A program made the position numbers and the translations under genes. Below the pieces are notes generated by a model that was not told the DNA's origin, did no database searches, and saw only the letters and a list, made by a program, of their open reading frames with translations. Shown here in pieces: positions 33,323 to 45,654 of a DNA stretch of 64,000 bases. How positions within the stretch are numbered: the first letter of the stretch is position 1; each line of letters starts with the position of its first letter. The DNA comes from Torymus aiolomorphi (taxonomy: Eukaryota > Arthropoda > Insecta > Hymenoptera > Torymidae): NCBI GenBank assembly GCA_036365515.1, contig CM070876.1, positions 43,056,195-43,120,194 of the forward strand. Direction: 5' to 3'.

Positions 33323-35579
33323 ATCATAACTATTGGTTTATTGATTAATAATGTTAATGGTACTGATAAATAATACTAAAAATAATTGCAATTTGATAGA
33401 CAATTAAGACAATATGCAACAATGTTATGCAACGTATAGTTAATAATGATAACATATAAACCTAACTTGAGAGGTTAACAAAGATTAATTAAAACAATTA
33501 AACTGAGTAATTAATAAAGTTATTAGCGATAGTTTATCAGTTAGTTAACAATTTATTGTTTTAAGCACTTTTCATTAATAAATTGAGATCATTATGATTA
33601 ATAAGGAAAAGACCGGATAAATAAATAAAGTAACAATAAATTACCGGTGATACAAGTTGCATAATATGTTGATTAATATTATTATTAATAATACGTCATT
33701 AAACGTAATCTAACATACATGACAATCTGTTGCAGAGTATTCTAACGGACATTTTATTCCAGGAACCCCTAGGTAGTAAATAATTCCATGAAATTACGTA
33801 ATAGGTAACCGGCCAATAGGGGAACCAATGAGAGAAGCAGTATCTCCTACCACAGAAGAAGGGGGCGGAGCCTTCTTTCAGATTTTGAGGTCCTACAGCA
33901 CTTCCACAGGCGATAGATGTATTCAAGTTTTCGCCACCAGGGGGAGAGGGATCATCCTCAACGGCTTTCAGGTCTGCGCTCACCATATAAAAGGAAGCCC
34001 AGCACATCGACGGGCAGTCTCGCTTAGAGAAATAATCCAATCTTGTACCAATCAGCACCCATGTATCTTCAAGAATTACGCTGAATATATATAGTTATAT
34101 CAAGATCAACGCATTTTCAACGATTTTATATCAAGTTTCAACAGTTTTCATCAAGTGTTAACTGTTAACAAGTATTAACAAGTTTCAACAATCTTCAACG
34201 AGTTTCAACAAGTTTGAACGAGCTTTAACCAGTTTCAACGAGTTTGGACGAGTTTCGAGAAGTTTCAACGAGTCATCAACCAGTTTCAATTACTTCGACG
34301 ATCTTTCGACAGGTTAACTGCATTCAACAACAACAAGTTAACAACAACGAAAGGATCAACAACCTCACCAATCAGAGGAGGGAGAGCTGTCCTGCCCAAG
34401 GTTTTTGAGGCTGTGGTTTTCCTTGGGACTTCAGGGTGAATACCAGGACAACGGGTGATTGAAGTTGGGTCCACGGCCGTCCATATCGAAGGAAGAGCCC
34501 CAATCAACACCGAATCCGACGGATAAATCAGATAACATATAAATATATATATATTTGCAAATCGTCTCGTCATTAAGTCGATTAAGAGATTCAAGTCATA
34601 ATAGCGAATTTAAAGATAGATAATTTACAAATTAATTCACTCTTTATATTTAACTCTGTGTTCTAAAGAATAACAAATTAGATACGATTTTAAGAAGTTA
34701 AGATTATTAAAATTATTAAGATCAATTAATATAAATTAGACTTTATTTTAAATATTTCAAATCATAATACCTAAATTCAAGGATAAATAATTTAAAGTAT
34801 AAATCAATTAACTCTGTATTTTGATAGCATAATAAGGTAGATAAGTCTTTGAAAATTTAAGATATAAGATTAGTAAGATTACTTAATATAAATAGGTAAT
34901 AAATTCTCTTTAATTTCAATTAAGGATCTTGAATCGCAATAACAAATTCAATTCATTCAATTAACTTTTATATTAATTTTCGTACTTTTTACATAGCATC
35001 TAGTAAAAGATAGATAAGATTTTAAGTTAACCAGTTAATAATTAATAATTTTATGTAATAACTAATACCATCCACGAATGTAACATCAATTATATCTTTG
35101 ATTAATTTTATTTAAATTTATATTTGTGCATAAGACGATAGCGTAGCCTTTAAATCAAAATTCAACTATAAAATAACAATTTATGTCACTTAATTTATAA
35201 TTTGAGAAAGTGTAATAAATTTATTTCTTGTGCTATTTGTACTTTTGTACTTAATTGGACGACGATCCCACTACCTATATAAAACCCTAGGGCCATTCTA
35301 GAATTTCATTTGTCAAATATTACATTCGCTTGCCGCTCTATATTAAAGACTTTAGTTTATGGCCACTGGGTTCGTAACATGAGGCAGGAGTGTTGCAGTT
35401 CCGACAGCGTCTTTCACTTCAAGGGTCTTGACTTTCTTTTAAAGTATTTTTATATTAGTTTTTTGAGAAATTTGAGTCATGGCACCATCTCGAGCACGTT
35501 GTGCGTATGAAGGATGCACAAACACGAAGGCGAAAAACCCTACACTGATTTTTCATCGCTTTCCAAAGGATGAAGAACG

Positions 35580-37614
35580 GTTAGATTGTTTTGATTAACT
35601 TTTTCTTTATAATGAATAGTTTTATATTAAATAAATTGAAATTGTTATAATCAAACATTGATGGATAATCTTTAGAGTTATTTTGGGCGAGATCTGGCAA
35701 ACAATTATTGAAATTATTATTATAGGTTATATTTCTGAGCTAATAATAAATTAAATAATAAATTAATTAATAATTAATTAATTAAAATAATAATAATTAA
35801 TTAAATAATAAATTAACTTTAAAATAATTTTAATTATTTAGCTACTAAATTTATTTTATTTTTATTTTTTGTAATAATGAAACCATTTAAATTTGACAAA
35901 TTTTTGTTGTAAGTGTGTGTGTATAGGGTGACTATACCAGTATTGGAACAGTCACCAGTTAACAAACATTTTCTTTTTATATATGAATTGTATATTTAAC
36001 ATGACGATAATTTTCGAATCCTTGAAAATTTTTATTTCATTTTATATATGATGTAATTAATAGATGTGCAAATTTTATCAAGATCGTGTTACTTTTTGAC
36101 ATATTTGATATTTAAAAGTTGTTGTTTTTGTTGTACAGTAACAATGGAGGGAAATTGGTTTAACGTTTTTAAATTTTATGATTTTTGTAATTTTATGAGA
36201 CAATCGAGATGAAAATTTTAATTTGCAATTTTTCAATAATGTTTTTTATGTATCTACATAACATTCCTTTACATACACGCTCATATAAACGACATATGAA
36301 AATAATTTTTTTTTTCTTAACTATTGTCGCTATGACTTCTGGACCATCATATGGCGCGTTTTTTATACGAAACCTGAACGCTGATTTGCTGTTTAATGGA
36401 TTCATCGTTCGACGTTAAATTGGTGCTATTATTTAAAATATGGGCATTAAAAATTAATAAGAGAGATAAGTAGATTAATTTTGTGGAATCCACGAGTTAC
36501 TGAATTCTCAGCAGTTTTTTTTTCACAAATCTGTACTTTCAATCTGCTTCTTAAGACTTTATTACGCTGAATTAGGCCAGACATCGTTGTGTATTTTAAT
36601 TTTTGCTTCCTCTTAGAGGAAGCTTTGTAATACTAAAATTTTAAGTTTCTTTAAGATGCTCTAGAAATATGACTAAAGGTGTTCCTTGTCGAGTTCTTTG
36701 GGCAAAATAATTGGTCCATAAATTTCAGAGATATTTGAGGTAAAAATTAAAAAAATTTTTTTAAATCGTAATTTTTCGAGAACGGTTCGATGAATCAGCT
36801 CCAGATTTCTAGACAATTTTGTATGTGATATAGATATTATGTATGTGAATTTTCATCAAGATCGTACAATTACTTTTTGATATTCAAAATTTTCCTATTT
36901 TACAAAGTCATTTTCTTTGTCGCCTGATAACAAGAGAAAACTTGTTTTAATTTCTTTAAAATTTGGCGGAGATGTAGAGTGTATATTATTTATTATATGT
37001 GTTTTTAGAGTAAAAGAATTCGTTTATGAATTTCAGAGATATTCGAGGTTAAAACTGATTTAGCCCTCTTTTCAAATCGTAATTTTTCGGGTATATCTAT
37101 ACTAGAAAATGGAAATGACACGTGCTATGCGAGCGCGTTTTTCACTTACTTTTGTTTTTTATTGAGGTTAATTTACAGCGCGCTTCGCCGATACATGAAA
37201 TTAGCTAAATATGCTGGCGAATTAGAAGCCGAGAAATACGTTTAACAATACTTTTGACTGCACTTCGATATTAATCGCGTTTTCTCTTTCTTTACATTTT
37301 ATTTGCACGATCAGTTCGTGTTCTATTGTGTTAAATTTTCAAATTTGCCTTTAAAAATTAATTAAATGAATCAATAAATTAATTTTGAGGAAGCCACGTG
37401 CCAATGAATTGGCAGCGGTTTTTAATTTATAAAACATCCGCTCGCCTACGCACGAAACTCATGTAGGTGGAAAAAGCGTGCCTGTTTGTTAAGGCCCCCG
37501 TTACATAAGCACGTGCACGCGTATGCATGCGTAAGATATTTAGTAATTGTCGATGCAGCCAACGTGATAAGGGAGTATCTACACTGCGGGGTGCATCATG
37601 GAGCGCATCGTGGT
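35580..37614 (+). other. First part of the transposase intron
   Basis: AT-rich. Holds diverged internal repeats: 36722-36785 resembles 37032-37092 (TTTCAGAGATAT...ATCGTAATTTTTCG), 36060-36120 resembles 36835-36900 (ATCAAGATCGT...TTTTTGATATT), and 36475-36520 resembles 37380-37425. No genes recognised. Confidence 0.5.
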
Positions 37615-39116
37615 GCGCGTTCAAACTGCGCGTTCCAAGCTGAATTTACTTTTAAAAATATAACTGATTATAAAGATTGAGTACTTACTTATGGTATGAG
37701 GGAGTTACGATGACAAAATAACCCAAACGAATATTTAAATTATTTTAGAACCCAAGTAGGCGGAGGATATGAGGTCCACGCATATAAGGGAATCATGTAG
37801 ACATGAAAAATTAAGCCAAACAATTATTTAAATAATTTTTAAATCCAATAGCCGGGGTATGCGAGGTGCACGCATATTAGGGAATAACGTAGACGTGCAA
37901 CAATAAGCAAGACAATTATTTAAACCGTTTTTAAACCTAAGAAGGCGGGGGATATGAGTTCCACGCGTATACGGGAGCGCGTCAGACGTACATATAAGGC
38001 AAAATAATTATTTAAATAGTTCTTAACCCCAAGTAGGCGGGGGATGCGAATTCCATGCGTATACGGGAGCGTGTCAGACGGGCATACAAGGCAAAATAAT
38101 TATTTAAATAGTTCTTAACCCCAAGTAGGCGGGGGATGCGAGTTCCACGCGCATACTGGAATAAGATATACATGGCAAAATAATTATTTAAATCATTCTT
38201 AACCCCAAGTAGGCGGGGGATGCGAGTTCCACGCGTATACTGGAATAAGGTAAACGTGTATACATGACAATAATTATTTAAATCATTTTTAACCCCAAGT
38301 AGGCGAAGAGGCGAGTTTCACGCGTACACGGAGGCACGCCAGGCGTGTATACATGGCAAAATAATTATGGTAACAATTCTTAACCCCAAGTAGGAGCGGG
38401 ATGCGAATTCCACGCATATACGGGAGCGCGTCAGACGTGCATACATGGCAAAGTAATTTTTTAAATAGTTCTTAACCCCAAATTGCCGAGGGATGCGAGT
38501 TCCACGCGTATACTGGAATAAGGCAGACATGTATATATGGCAAAATAATTATGTAAACAATTCTTAATCCCAAGTAGGAGCGGGATGCGAATTTCACGCG
38601 TATACCGGAGCGCGTCAGACGTGCATACATGGCAAAGTAATTTTTTAAATAGTTCTTAACCCCAAATAGGCGAGGGATGCGAGTTCCACGCTTATACTGT
38701 AATAAGGCAGACGTGTATTATAGCAAAATAATTATTTAAATAATCCTCAAACCCTAGTAGATGGGTGATGCTCCCGTATACGCGTGGAACTTGCATTCCC
38801 CGCCTACTTGGGGTTAAGAATTATTTAAATAATTGTTTTGCCTCGTATGCACGTCTGACTCGATTCCGTATACGCATTGGAACTTGCATCTTCCGCCTAC
38901 TTGGGGTTAAGAACTATTTAAATAATTATTTTGCCATGTATGCACGTCTGACGCGCTCCCGTACACGCGTTGAACTCGCATCCCCCGCCTACTTGGTGTT
39001 AAGAATTATTTAAATAATTTGTTTGCCTTGTATTATTGAAATAATTTTTTTGCCTTGTATTACACGTCTACGTAACACCCGACTCTAGCTTAAATTCACT
39101 CGTCATTTGAACGCGC
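37615..39116. repeat. Foldback array of about 92-bp repeats
   Basis: About eleven direct copies (37740-38760; successive copies 84-99 bp apart, mostly 92) of a unit with AACCCCAAGTAGGCGGGGGATGCG... CACGCGTATAC ... TTATTTAAATA. At about 38765 the unit flips and about three copies run in reverse to 39060. The outer edges carry GCGCGTTCAAA (37615-37625) and its inverse TTTGAACGCGC (39106-39116). Tandem repeats in opposing arms are the structure of foldback transposons. Open frames here are translations of the repeat. Confidence 0.75.
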
Positions 39117-40844
39117 GCGCTACGGTGTGCAGCGCGAGTGCCCAATCCGCGACAGTCTCTACTGCGCAGACTCGAAGCTGCCGTCCGACTTCGACTCTCT
39201 GATTTGGTATTGATGAAGCCCTAGAGCTATTGAATTTTTCAAATTCGGATGATAATTTTGATCACTCGAGAACCACTCGTCAATTATCACCCTCGCTAGA
39301 AAAAGTCAACTTTCCTCCCTAGTTGCACCATGTACTATTTTTAAATTAATTTTAGCAGATGAATTTGTTGTTTTTGACTGAAAGTTATTTTTTTTAATAT
39401 TATGTTCAAAATCTATTTTTCAGATTTTTATTTGCTCGGGCATTTTTTTATTTTCCGATGGATTCGGTTCGGTATAGGACTACCCGTTACTTATAATAAA
39501 ACGAGTATCTGGGCCAAAATTCGTATGATCTATGAAAAATTTTCTGAGAAAATCCATAAACTTGATTACATACGAACGTACATATATACATACATACGTG
39601 ATAGAAAATTCACAAATGAATTAATTCTTGGCGGAAAATAGTTTTTATACAGTAAATTGCTAGTTTTTGGGGGGTTACAATCTTTACGATTCGGTGACAA
39701 GAATAATGCCAACGTTGATAAAGGCCGATTGAAAAACGTCGCAGAGAGCCGCATTTGAATATCACTCTGGAGAAAATATAAGGCTCTCTTGAGAAGCGGT
39801 CGTGTTTAAAAATTGTTACCTTTTATCTTATCTTCTTCATTTTTTTTTTTTTTTTTTATAGATGTGAATATCTCTTTAAAATTATAATAAAAATTGCTTG
39901 TTTCATATCGGGAAAATTACAAAAACTGACCGGGAAAAAGAGGGAAAAACACGGGAATTTTTTCTTAAGTCAGGAGTAAATACCCTGAAATTGTATAAAA
40001 TCGTTGCGAATCATAAAAAACTGTATTAAAATGCTAGAAACTTTATAAAAGTGAGTCACATATCTACAAACAATTGCTTATAACTTTGCAAGTTTTGAAA
40101 ATTTTCGAATTTTTTATATTGCTACGTCCCCTGAAATTGAACAAAGAATAAAATGAGACCTTGCAAATTAAAATTGGATGAAAAATGAAAAAGAATTATG
40201 GGTTTTGTTGATTTCTTTTTCAATTGTCGATATCTTCTTGAATAATATTTAAATTTCTTTGAAAATTTTTTGTTTGTTTCTTCAAGAATTATTGTTTCAT
40301 TCTATATTGTTTCTCAAATTATAATATGTGAAGTAATCATCGTAAAAATTTTTATATTTATATACATATATATCGCTCCGGAACCACCTTAAGCATTTAT
40401 GTATTTATTTGTACATATGAATTAACCTATCTTTTCATTTTAGTAAAAGTGGTCTTTTTTATATCTATATTTTTGAGAATTATTAGGCAATTAATTTTAT
40501 AAGGTGATGGCTTTGATATAGCTCTTTTTAAAGATTATATATTCCGATAGTTTTGTTAGAGGATCCTTTTCCTCTCTTATTAACTCGGAGAGGCTCAGGG
40601 TTCCGGCTCACGGGTTTTGCTGAAACAAAGCAAGCATTTTTTTTTCAGTATTTCCTTAAATGCAGTTAAAAATGTTCATAACTTCAGTTTATCAAAGCGT
40701 GAGGATCTAACTCCGGTTCGTTTCATATTTTAACATCTAAAAACAGATCTCAAAGTTTGAGAAAAATCCATGATCCGGATCTGAGACACACTCCTTGTAA
40801 GACTTAAATTTTCCCTCTATCAATCATATATTTCGTTTACATAG
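39117..40844 (+). other. Last part of the transposase intron
   Basis: A short GC-rich patch (39117-39200), then AT-rich DNA with no recognised gene. Ends at the splice acceptor TTTACATAG (40844). Confidence 0.5.
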
Positions 40845-43800
40845 ACAACTAGACTGGATCATTCACTCAGGCAATGACAATCTTCTTAAATTGGATGACA
40901 AACAACTGGAAGCCAAGCGACTTTGCAATGACCATTTTACTGCTGACGATTTTGTGGTCGGTTCTGGTATGACAAAATTGAAAAATATAGCTATACCTAT
41001 TCAAAAGGCTTCAAATACTGATTCGAATGATTCCGGTGACGTTGAAGAACATGATGGCTCTGGAATTGATCTTCCTCCTACCTCTGAAGACAGATCAGTT
41101 ATTGATTTAGAAACACCCTTTATAAGAGAAAGAAGTAACAACATGCCACAAAACTTTGTGGAATTGATTTAGAAACATCTTCTTTAATAGAAACTAGTCA
41201 TAACATTCCTCAACACTTTGATGCAGCAGAGCCATCTTGTTCAAGAATGCAAAGCAAGTCGAACTTTGATTGTGACTCTACCGGAAAATCATTAAATGCA
41301 AATGTTCAAACTAAAAAGTATGAAACTTTAGTTCAAAAATTGCAACATGAAATTGCGAGTTTAAAAGAGCAGTTAAACAAAAAAGATAAACAATGTAAAC
41401 AAGCACAGTATGTGACTAAAACAATGAGTGTACGAAGAGATGTGTATAAACAAAAGGCTATTAAACTTTCTAAAGATATTCGTAATAAAGATAAAAAAAT
41501 TAAAAATCTTGAACGTAAAATTGAAAAATCTAAGGAAGCAGTTTCTTTTTATGACGAGTATTTAAAGCTTAATGCAAATGTATTAAACTTTTTTAAAATG
41601 CAAATGAATCATGTCAAACTCAGAAACTGGTCTAATGATGAAAAAGAATTTCCTGTGATTTTATTTTATAAATCTTCAAAAGCTTATTGTTATTTGCGTG
41701 ACCAAAAGAAGTTTGCCTTACCATGTATTAGTTTGATAAGACGATGGATTAATGAACTTGATTTGGAGCCTGGAAATAACATTAAGTTATTTGAATTGTT
41801 AAAAATAAAATCAAGCACAATGACAGTAAAAGAGCGCGAGTGCGTAATAATGTGGGATGAAATGAGCATAAAAACGTGGTTAGATTACAACCCAAAAAAG
41901 GATTTGATTGAAGGTTTCACTGATATGGGAAAGCATGGTCGCAATGCAAATCGTGGTAATCATGTTTTAGTTTTTATGTTACGAGGTAGGCAAAATGATT
42001 GGAGACAGCCTATTTGCTACTATGTTCCCCATAACAGTGTAAATGGAAAGTTATTGCACAAAATCATTTTAGATGTAATAGATTACGTTGAAGGTACTGG
42101 TTTTCTATTAAAATCAATGGTATGCGATCAAGGATCGCCAAATCAATCGGCTATAAAAGAATTGGGAATAACCAAAAATAAACCATTTCTTGAACGAAAC
42201 AATCGTAAAATTTTCTTCAATTTTGATGCTCCCCATTTACTTAAATGCCTTCGTAACACTTTTCGCAAACGTCAATTTGAAATTAATGAGAAACCCGTGT
42301 CATGGGATGCGATTCGGGAATTAAGAAATCGTGAAAAAGATCTTCCAACTAAATCTGCCCCTAAACTAACAGACAGAAATCTAGATCCTAATGCTTTTCA
42401 GTTAATGAACGTTAGTCTTGCGGCTCAAATTATTAGTAACAGTGTTTCTTCAGCTTTATTAGCAGGCGCGGTCGCATCAGAAAAACCTTTCATTCATCTC
42501 GATTGCATTGCAACAGCAAATTTTATTAAAAAAGTAAACGACCTTTTTGATTGTTTAAATAGTAGAAGTTCTCGAGATGTTAATCCTTTGCGTCGTCCTT
42601 TGTCAAACTTAAATCCTCAAGTAGTACAGTATTTGAAAGATTCTTTGAATTGGATCGAAACCTGGAAATGCGTTGATAAAAACGGTAATCCGCCATGCAT
42701 TGACGGTTTTTATTTGACGATTAACAGTATACTTTTGCAATGGAAAGATATGGCATCAAACGAGGGAGTATATTTGTTAACGACGCGTTTAAATCAAGAT
42801 CCGTTAGAAAATTTATTTTCTGTTTTAAGAAGTCGTTCTGGTCACAATCAAAATCCAACTGCGATGCAAGGGAGGCATAATTTACAGTATAGTATTACTG
42901 CAAATTTAACGCCTTCATCGAAATTAACAAACTGCGAACCTGACGAAACAGTAGCGTTACTAGCAATTTGTACGAAAAGTACTAAGCTTGATTTACAAGA
43001 ATCGTTAGAAAATATGACCAATCCTGTGCCCGCGTTTACTGAAGACATTGACGATAATACCGATCGTATTACTTCTAATTTTCTTGCAAATGACAACGGT
43101 ATCATCGAAGTAAATGCAAGTAATGAAAATGATGAATTAATTAACGATGATACTGAAGACGTTTGCAGTGAAATTTCATTCGATGGAGTAAATGAATCTG
43201 TTCATTTCGATGAAAATGAAGATACTTTTGTTGAAGAGATGTCTGATTCAGACACAGTTGTAGGTGATGTTGATGATAATGAATTTCAAGAAGTATCTAA
43301 TTCATTAAATGAAGGGAGTGAGAATTTGAATAATATAGATAGGAGCTTGTCATCCGAAACTTATGATAAAATGAATAGTGTTTTGACAAATTCTCACAAT
43401 CGCCAAGATTCATGTACTCTTTTACGGGGAGCAATAAAGTATGTTGCTGGATATATAGCTATGAAATGTATTTCAAAATTTAATTGTTCTAATTGTAAAG
43501 CTTCTTTCACTAGAGTTAATTGTAACATGGAAAGTAACGATGATCTATTACTTTTTTTTAAAGCGTATAAAGTATTTAATGTGACCAATGAACTTGGAAA
43601 TCTTTGCGTCCCTTCTGATGCCTTTTATAGAATCATTATAACAGCTATTGAAACTTTTGATACACTATTTTCTGAAGTAAGTTACAAGACAGAAGTTAGT
43701 AAAGTTTTAATTGATAAAATCACAGCTGAAATTCTTAAATATCATGCACAGTTTTGGATTACTGACGAACCTTGTAAATCGCATCGTGAGGCTGTAATTG

Positions 43801-44098
43801 TGTTTTTTGTTAGAGTTCATATTTTTAATAAGGTGAAATGGATAAATTATGATTTGCGAGATGCTAAAAGTTCAAGAAAAAGACATTTTGCTGGTAACAA
43901 GCCTAATGCTAAGTTGCAGAAATTGAGTTATGAGTAAAAAAACAACATATTAGATTTTATTAACGTCTATATTACTTAATGAGAAACTAAATTAGAATAT
44001 GTATTTTTTAACACAAAGGAAATAATTTTTTTTTTCATGATGAAATTTCAACAAGTTGTTACGCTTATTGTATTGTCTTAAGCTAATATGAATATATG

Positions 44099-45515
44099 TG
44101 TGACGTTCCGATTTATAATTAAATATATTAATTATTTTAAAATCGTTAGTTACGGCCTTCCTCGTAGCGCCGAGCGGTTTGCACTCGAGGAATTTATAAG
44201 GATTAGGAGCGCGGCTTGAGAGGCAACGGGTTATTTCCGACAGACTCGAGAATCTTTACCGGAGATGTTATTAATAATTATTATGTCTTACCTTGTTGAT
44301 TAGATGGATGGTTCGCTTTTAGTTATTAAATCTTTTAATAAAGTTGAAATATTATTCTGGGTTGGTGATGATGGCGGTCTAATGATTTGGTTATTTTAAT
44401 TATTTAAAATGCTTTTGTTATACACCCTTTTATTTATTAACACCTTTTCACACTTTGGATTTCACACAATATATAGATATTTATAGAACACTTATGATTA
44501 CTCTTTGGAGTACGTCTGTACTCTGCGGAGGCACACTTCGTTATGGATATTTTCCACAGACGGAAAATTCGGCGCAGGTATGTTACCGTTGTAAAGCAAA
44601 TAGCTTGGGGTTTTCTGATCGGTTGCCCTTCGGTGCGAGTGGCTCTATAAGTTACAATAGGAGAGCGCGTACAATAAGAACCGAGACTCTATATATAATT
44701 TATAGCCGAAGAAGAATCAACAGAAAATACATATGTCAGGTGGACTATGTTATGTTAATTTTCAAAGTAGGAAAAATACAATTGTCGCGTATCGCGGACT
44801 AAGTCTTTTACCTTTTATAATGTTGTCTCGAGTAGAGCTGAGTCGCTGGTAGCGGACTTCTGGTTGGTCGAACACTTTACTTGTTTAGAACGAAGTTAGT
44901 CGTGTGACACGGTAAAAATGATTTAAGTAACTTATTCTAACTTATATTTACACTGTGGTAGAGTTGAGTCGCGAATCGCGGACTTCTGGTACTACGCATG
45001 TGGGCTTGTCCGTGACGAAGGCACTCGAGCGTGGATTGTCGGGCCTTTTTATACATAAGTTTGGTGATTTCTTTATTTGCTATTAAAAAGAGAGTATGGG
45101 GGAAAGATGAAAATAGCCTCGCATTTAGGCTGAGAGCATCTCTTTTAGATAGCATTACATTTGTTTAAATATTAAATTTCGCTGACTAAGACATCAGCCG
45201 TCGATCGGATGATGTATCAATTCGCTTTTCATGGTGCAATATTTACCATCCAAAAGAGAATATTGGAAATACCCGAAAGTATGTATTTAATTTAGGCACG
45301 TGTCTCTTTTAGGTAGTACTATGCTAATGATATTAATATTCTGCTAATTGAGTCATCAGCCGTCGTCGGTGATGTATCAATTACATATAGTTGCGCAATG
45401 TTTATTCAGGTGTATTGAACGGTTGCGAGTTCAAGATAAAAGTTTGCCTTTAGAATAAAACATTAAGTTTAAATAAAAAAAAAAAAAATTATATTATTTT
45501 TATCGGGTCGTTACA
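44099..45515 (-). repeat. 3' LTR of Env-D
   Basis: On the plus strand begins TGTGACGTTCC and ends GGGTCGTTACA. Holds internal repeats: CATCAGCCGTCG...GATGTATCAATT at 45192 and 45353, and a motif near GTCGC....GCGGACTTCTGGT at about 44842 and 44966. The 115-codon frame at 44455-44802 is antisense and not supported. Confidence 0.93.
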
Positions 45516-45654
45516 CCTCCCTTGTTAGGAAAGTTCATCGTCCTCGATGAACCTTAGGCAAATTATTATCGTGAGATCGCAGCAGTTCGTACATAATAAT
45601 ATATTTATATGTAAATTTTCATGAGGTAGCTTGAAATTAGTTATAGTAGATTAT

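Larger units (their letters stand above)
5758..35379 (+). mobile_element. Gyp-A: decayed Ty3/Gypsy retrotransposon with 3-kb LTRs
   Basis: The LTRs begin TGTAAGGAACTAG and end CGTAACA (5758-8920 and 22290-35379, the latter split by Gyp-C). The primer site TTTTGGTGACAGCGGTGGG follows the 5' LTR at 8921, and a purine tract GGGGGGGAC precedes the 3' LTR. The internal part has gag scraps, partial RT, RNase H, a macro-like domain and integrase in the Gypsy order (RT before integrase). Most of gag, the protease and the RT fingers are missing. Inserted elements: Bel-B, Gyp-C and a Penelope scrap. No clean target duplication is seen (GGAG before, TGAG after). Confidence 0.88.
22290..35379 (+). repeat. 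3' LTR of Gyp-A, split by Gyp-C
   Basis: LTR pieces 22290-23214 and 33323-35379 match 5758-8920 in order. Gyp-C with its ATCA duplication sits between them. A 17-bp extra segment near 22945 and the lack of the Penelope scrap distinguish this copy. Confidence 0.9.
35479..43937 (+). pseudogene. THAP-domain P-element-type transposase
   Basis: Cuts and re-inserts the P-like element. Exon 1 (35479-35579) encodes the first half of a THAP zinc finger ('CAYEGCTNTKAKNPTLIFHRFP'-like, C-x4-C). Donor GTTAGA at 35580, acceptor TTTACATAG at 40844. Exon 2 completes it ('LCNDHFT', the C-x2-H) and goes on to 43937. One frameshift lies near 41150-41165 (TAG 41170-41172). After it, 896 codons are open: a coiled coil (residues 25-100), catalytic Asp in 'MWDEMSIK' and 'MVCDQGSPN', the 'FDAPHLLKCLRN' motif, 'NQDPLENLFSVLR' with the acidic pair, and an acidic spacer. 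A mobile-element gene, or possibly a domesticated THAP9-like gene with a sequencing error. Confidence 0.88.

Noticed and set aside
38765..39013. 82-codon frame with internal repeats
   Set aside because: It is the 92-bp foldback unit translated, with no protein-like conservation.
44455..44802. 115-codon frame repeated at 59659-60006
   Set aside because: It lies in the Env-D LTRs, antisense to the element, and is repeated only because the LTR is.
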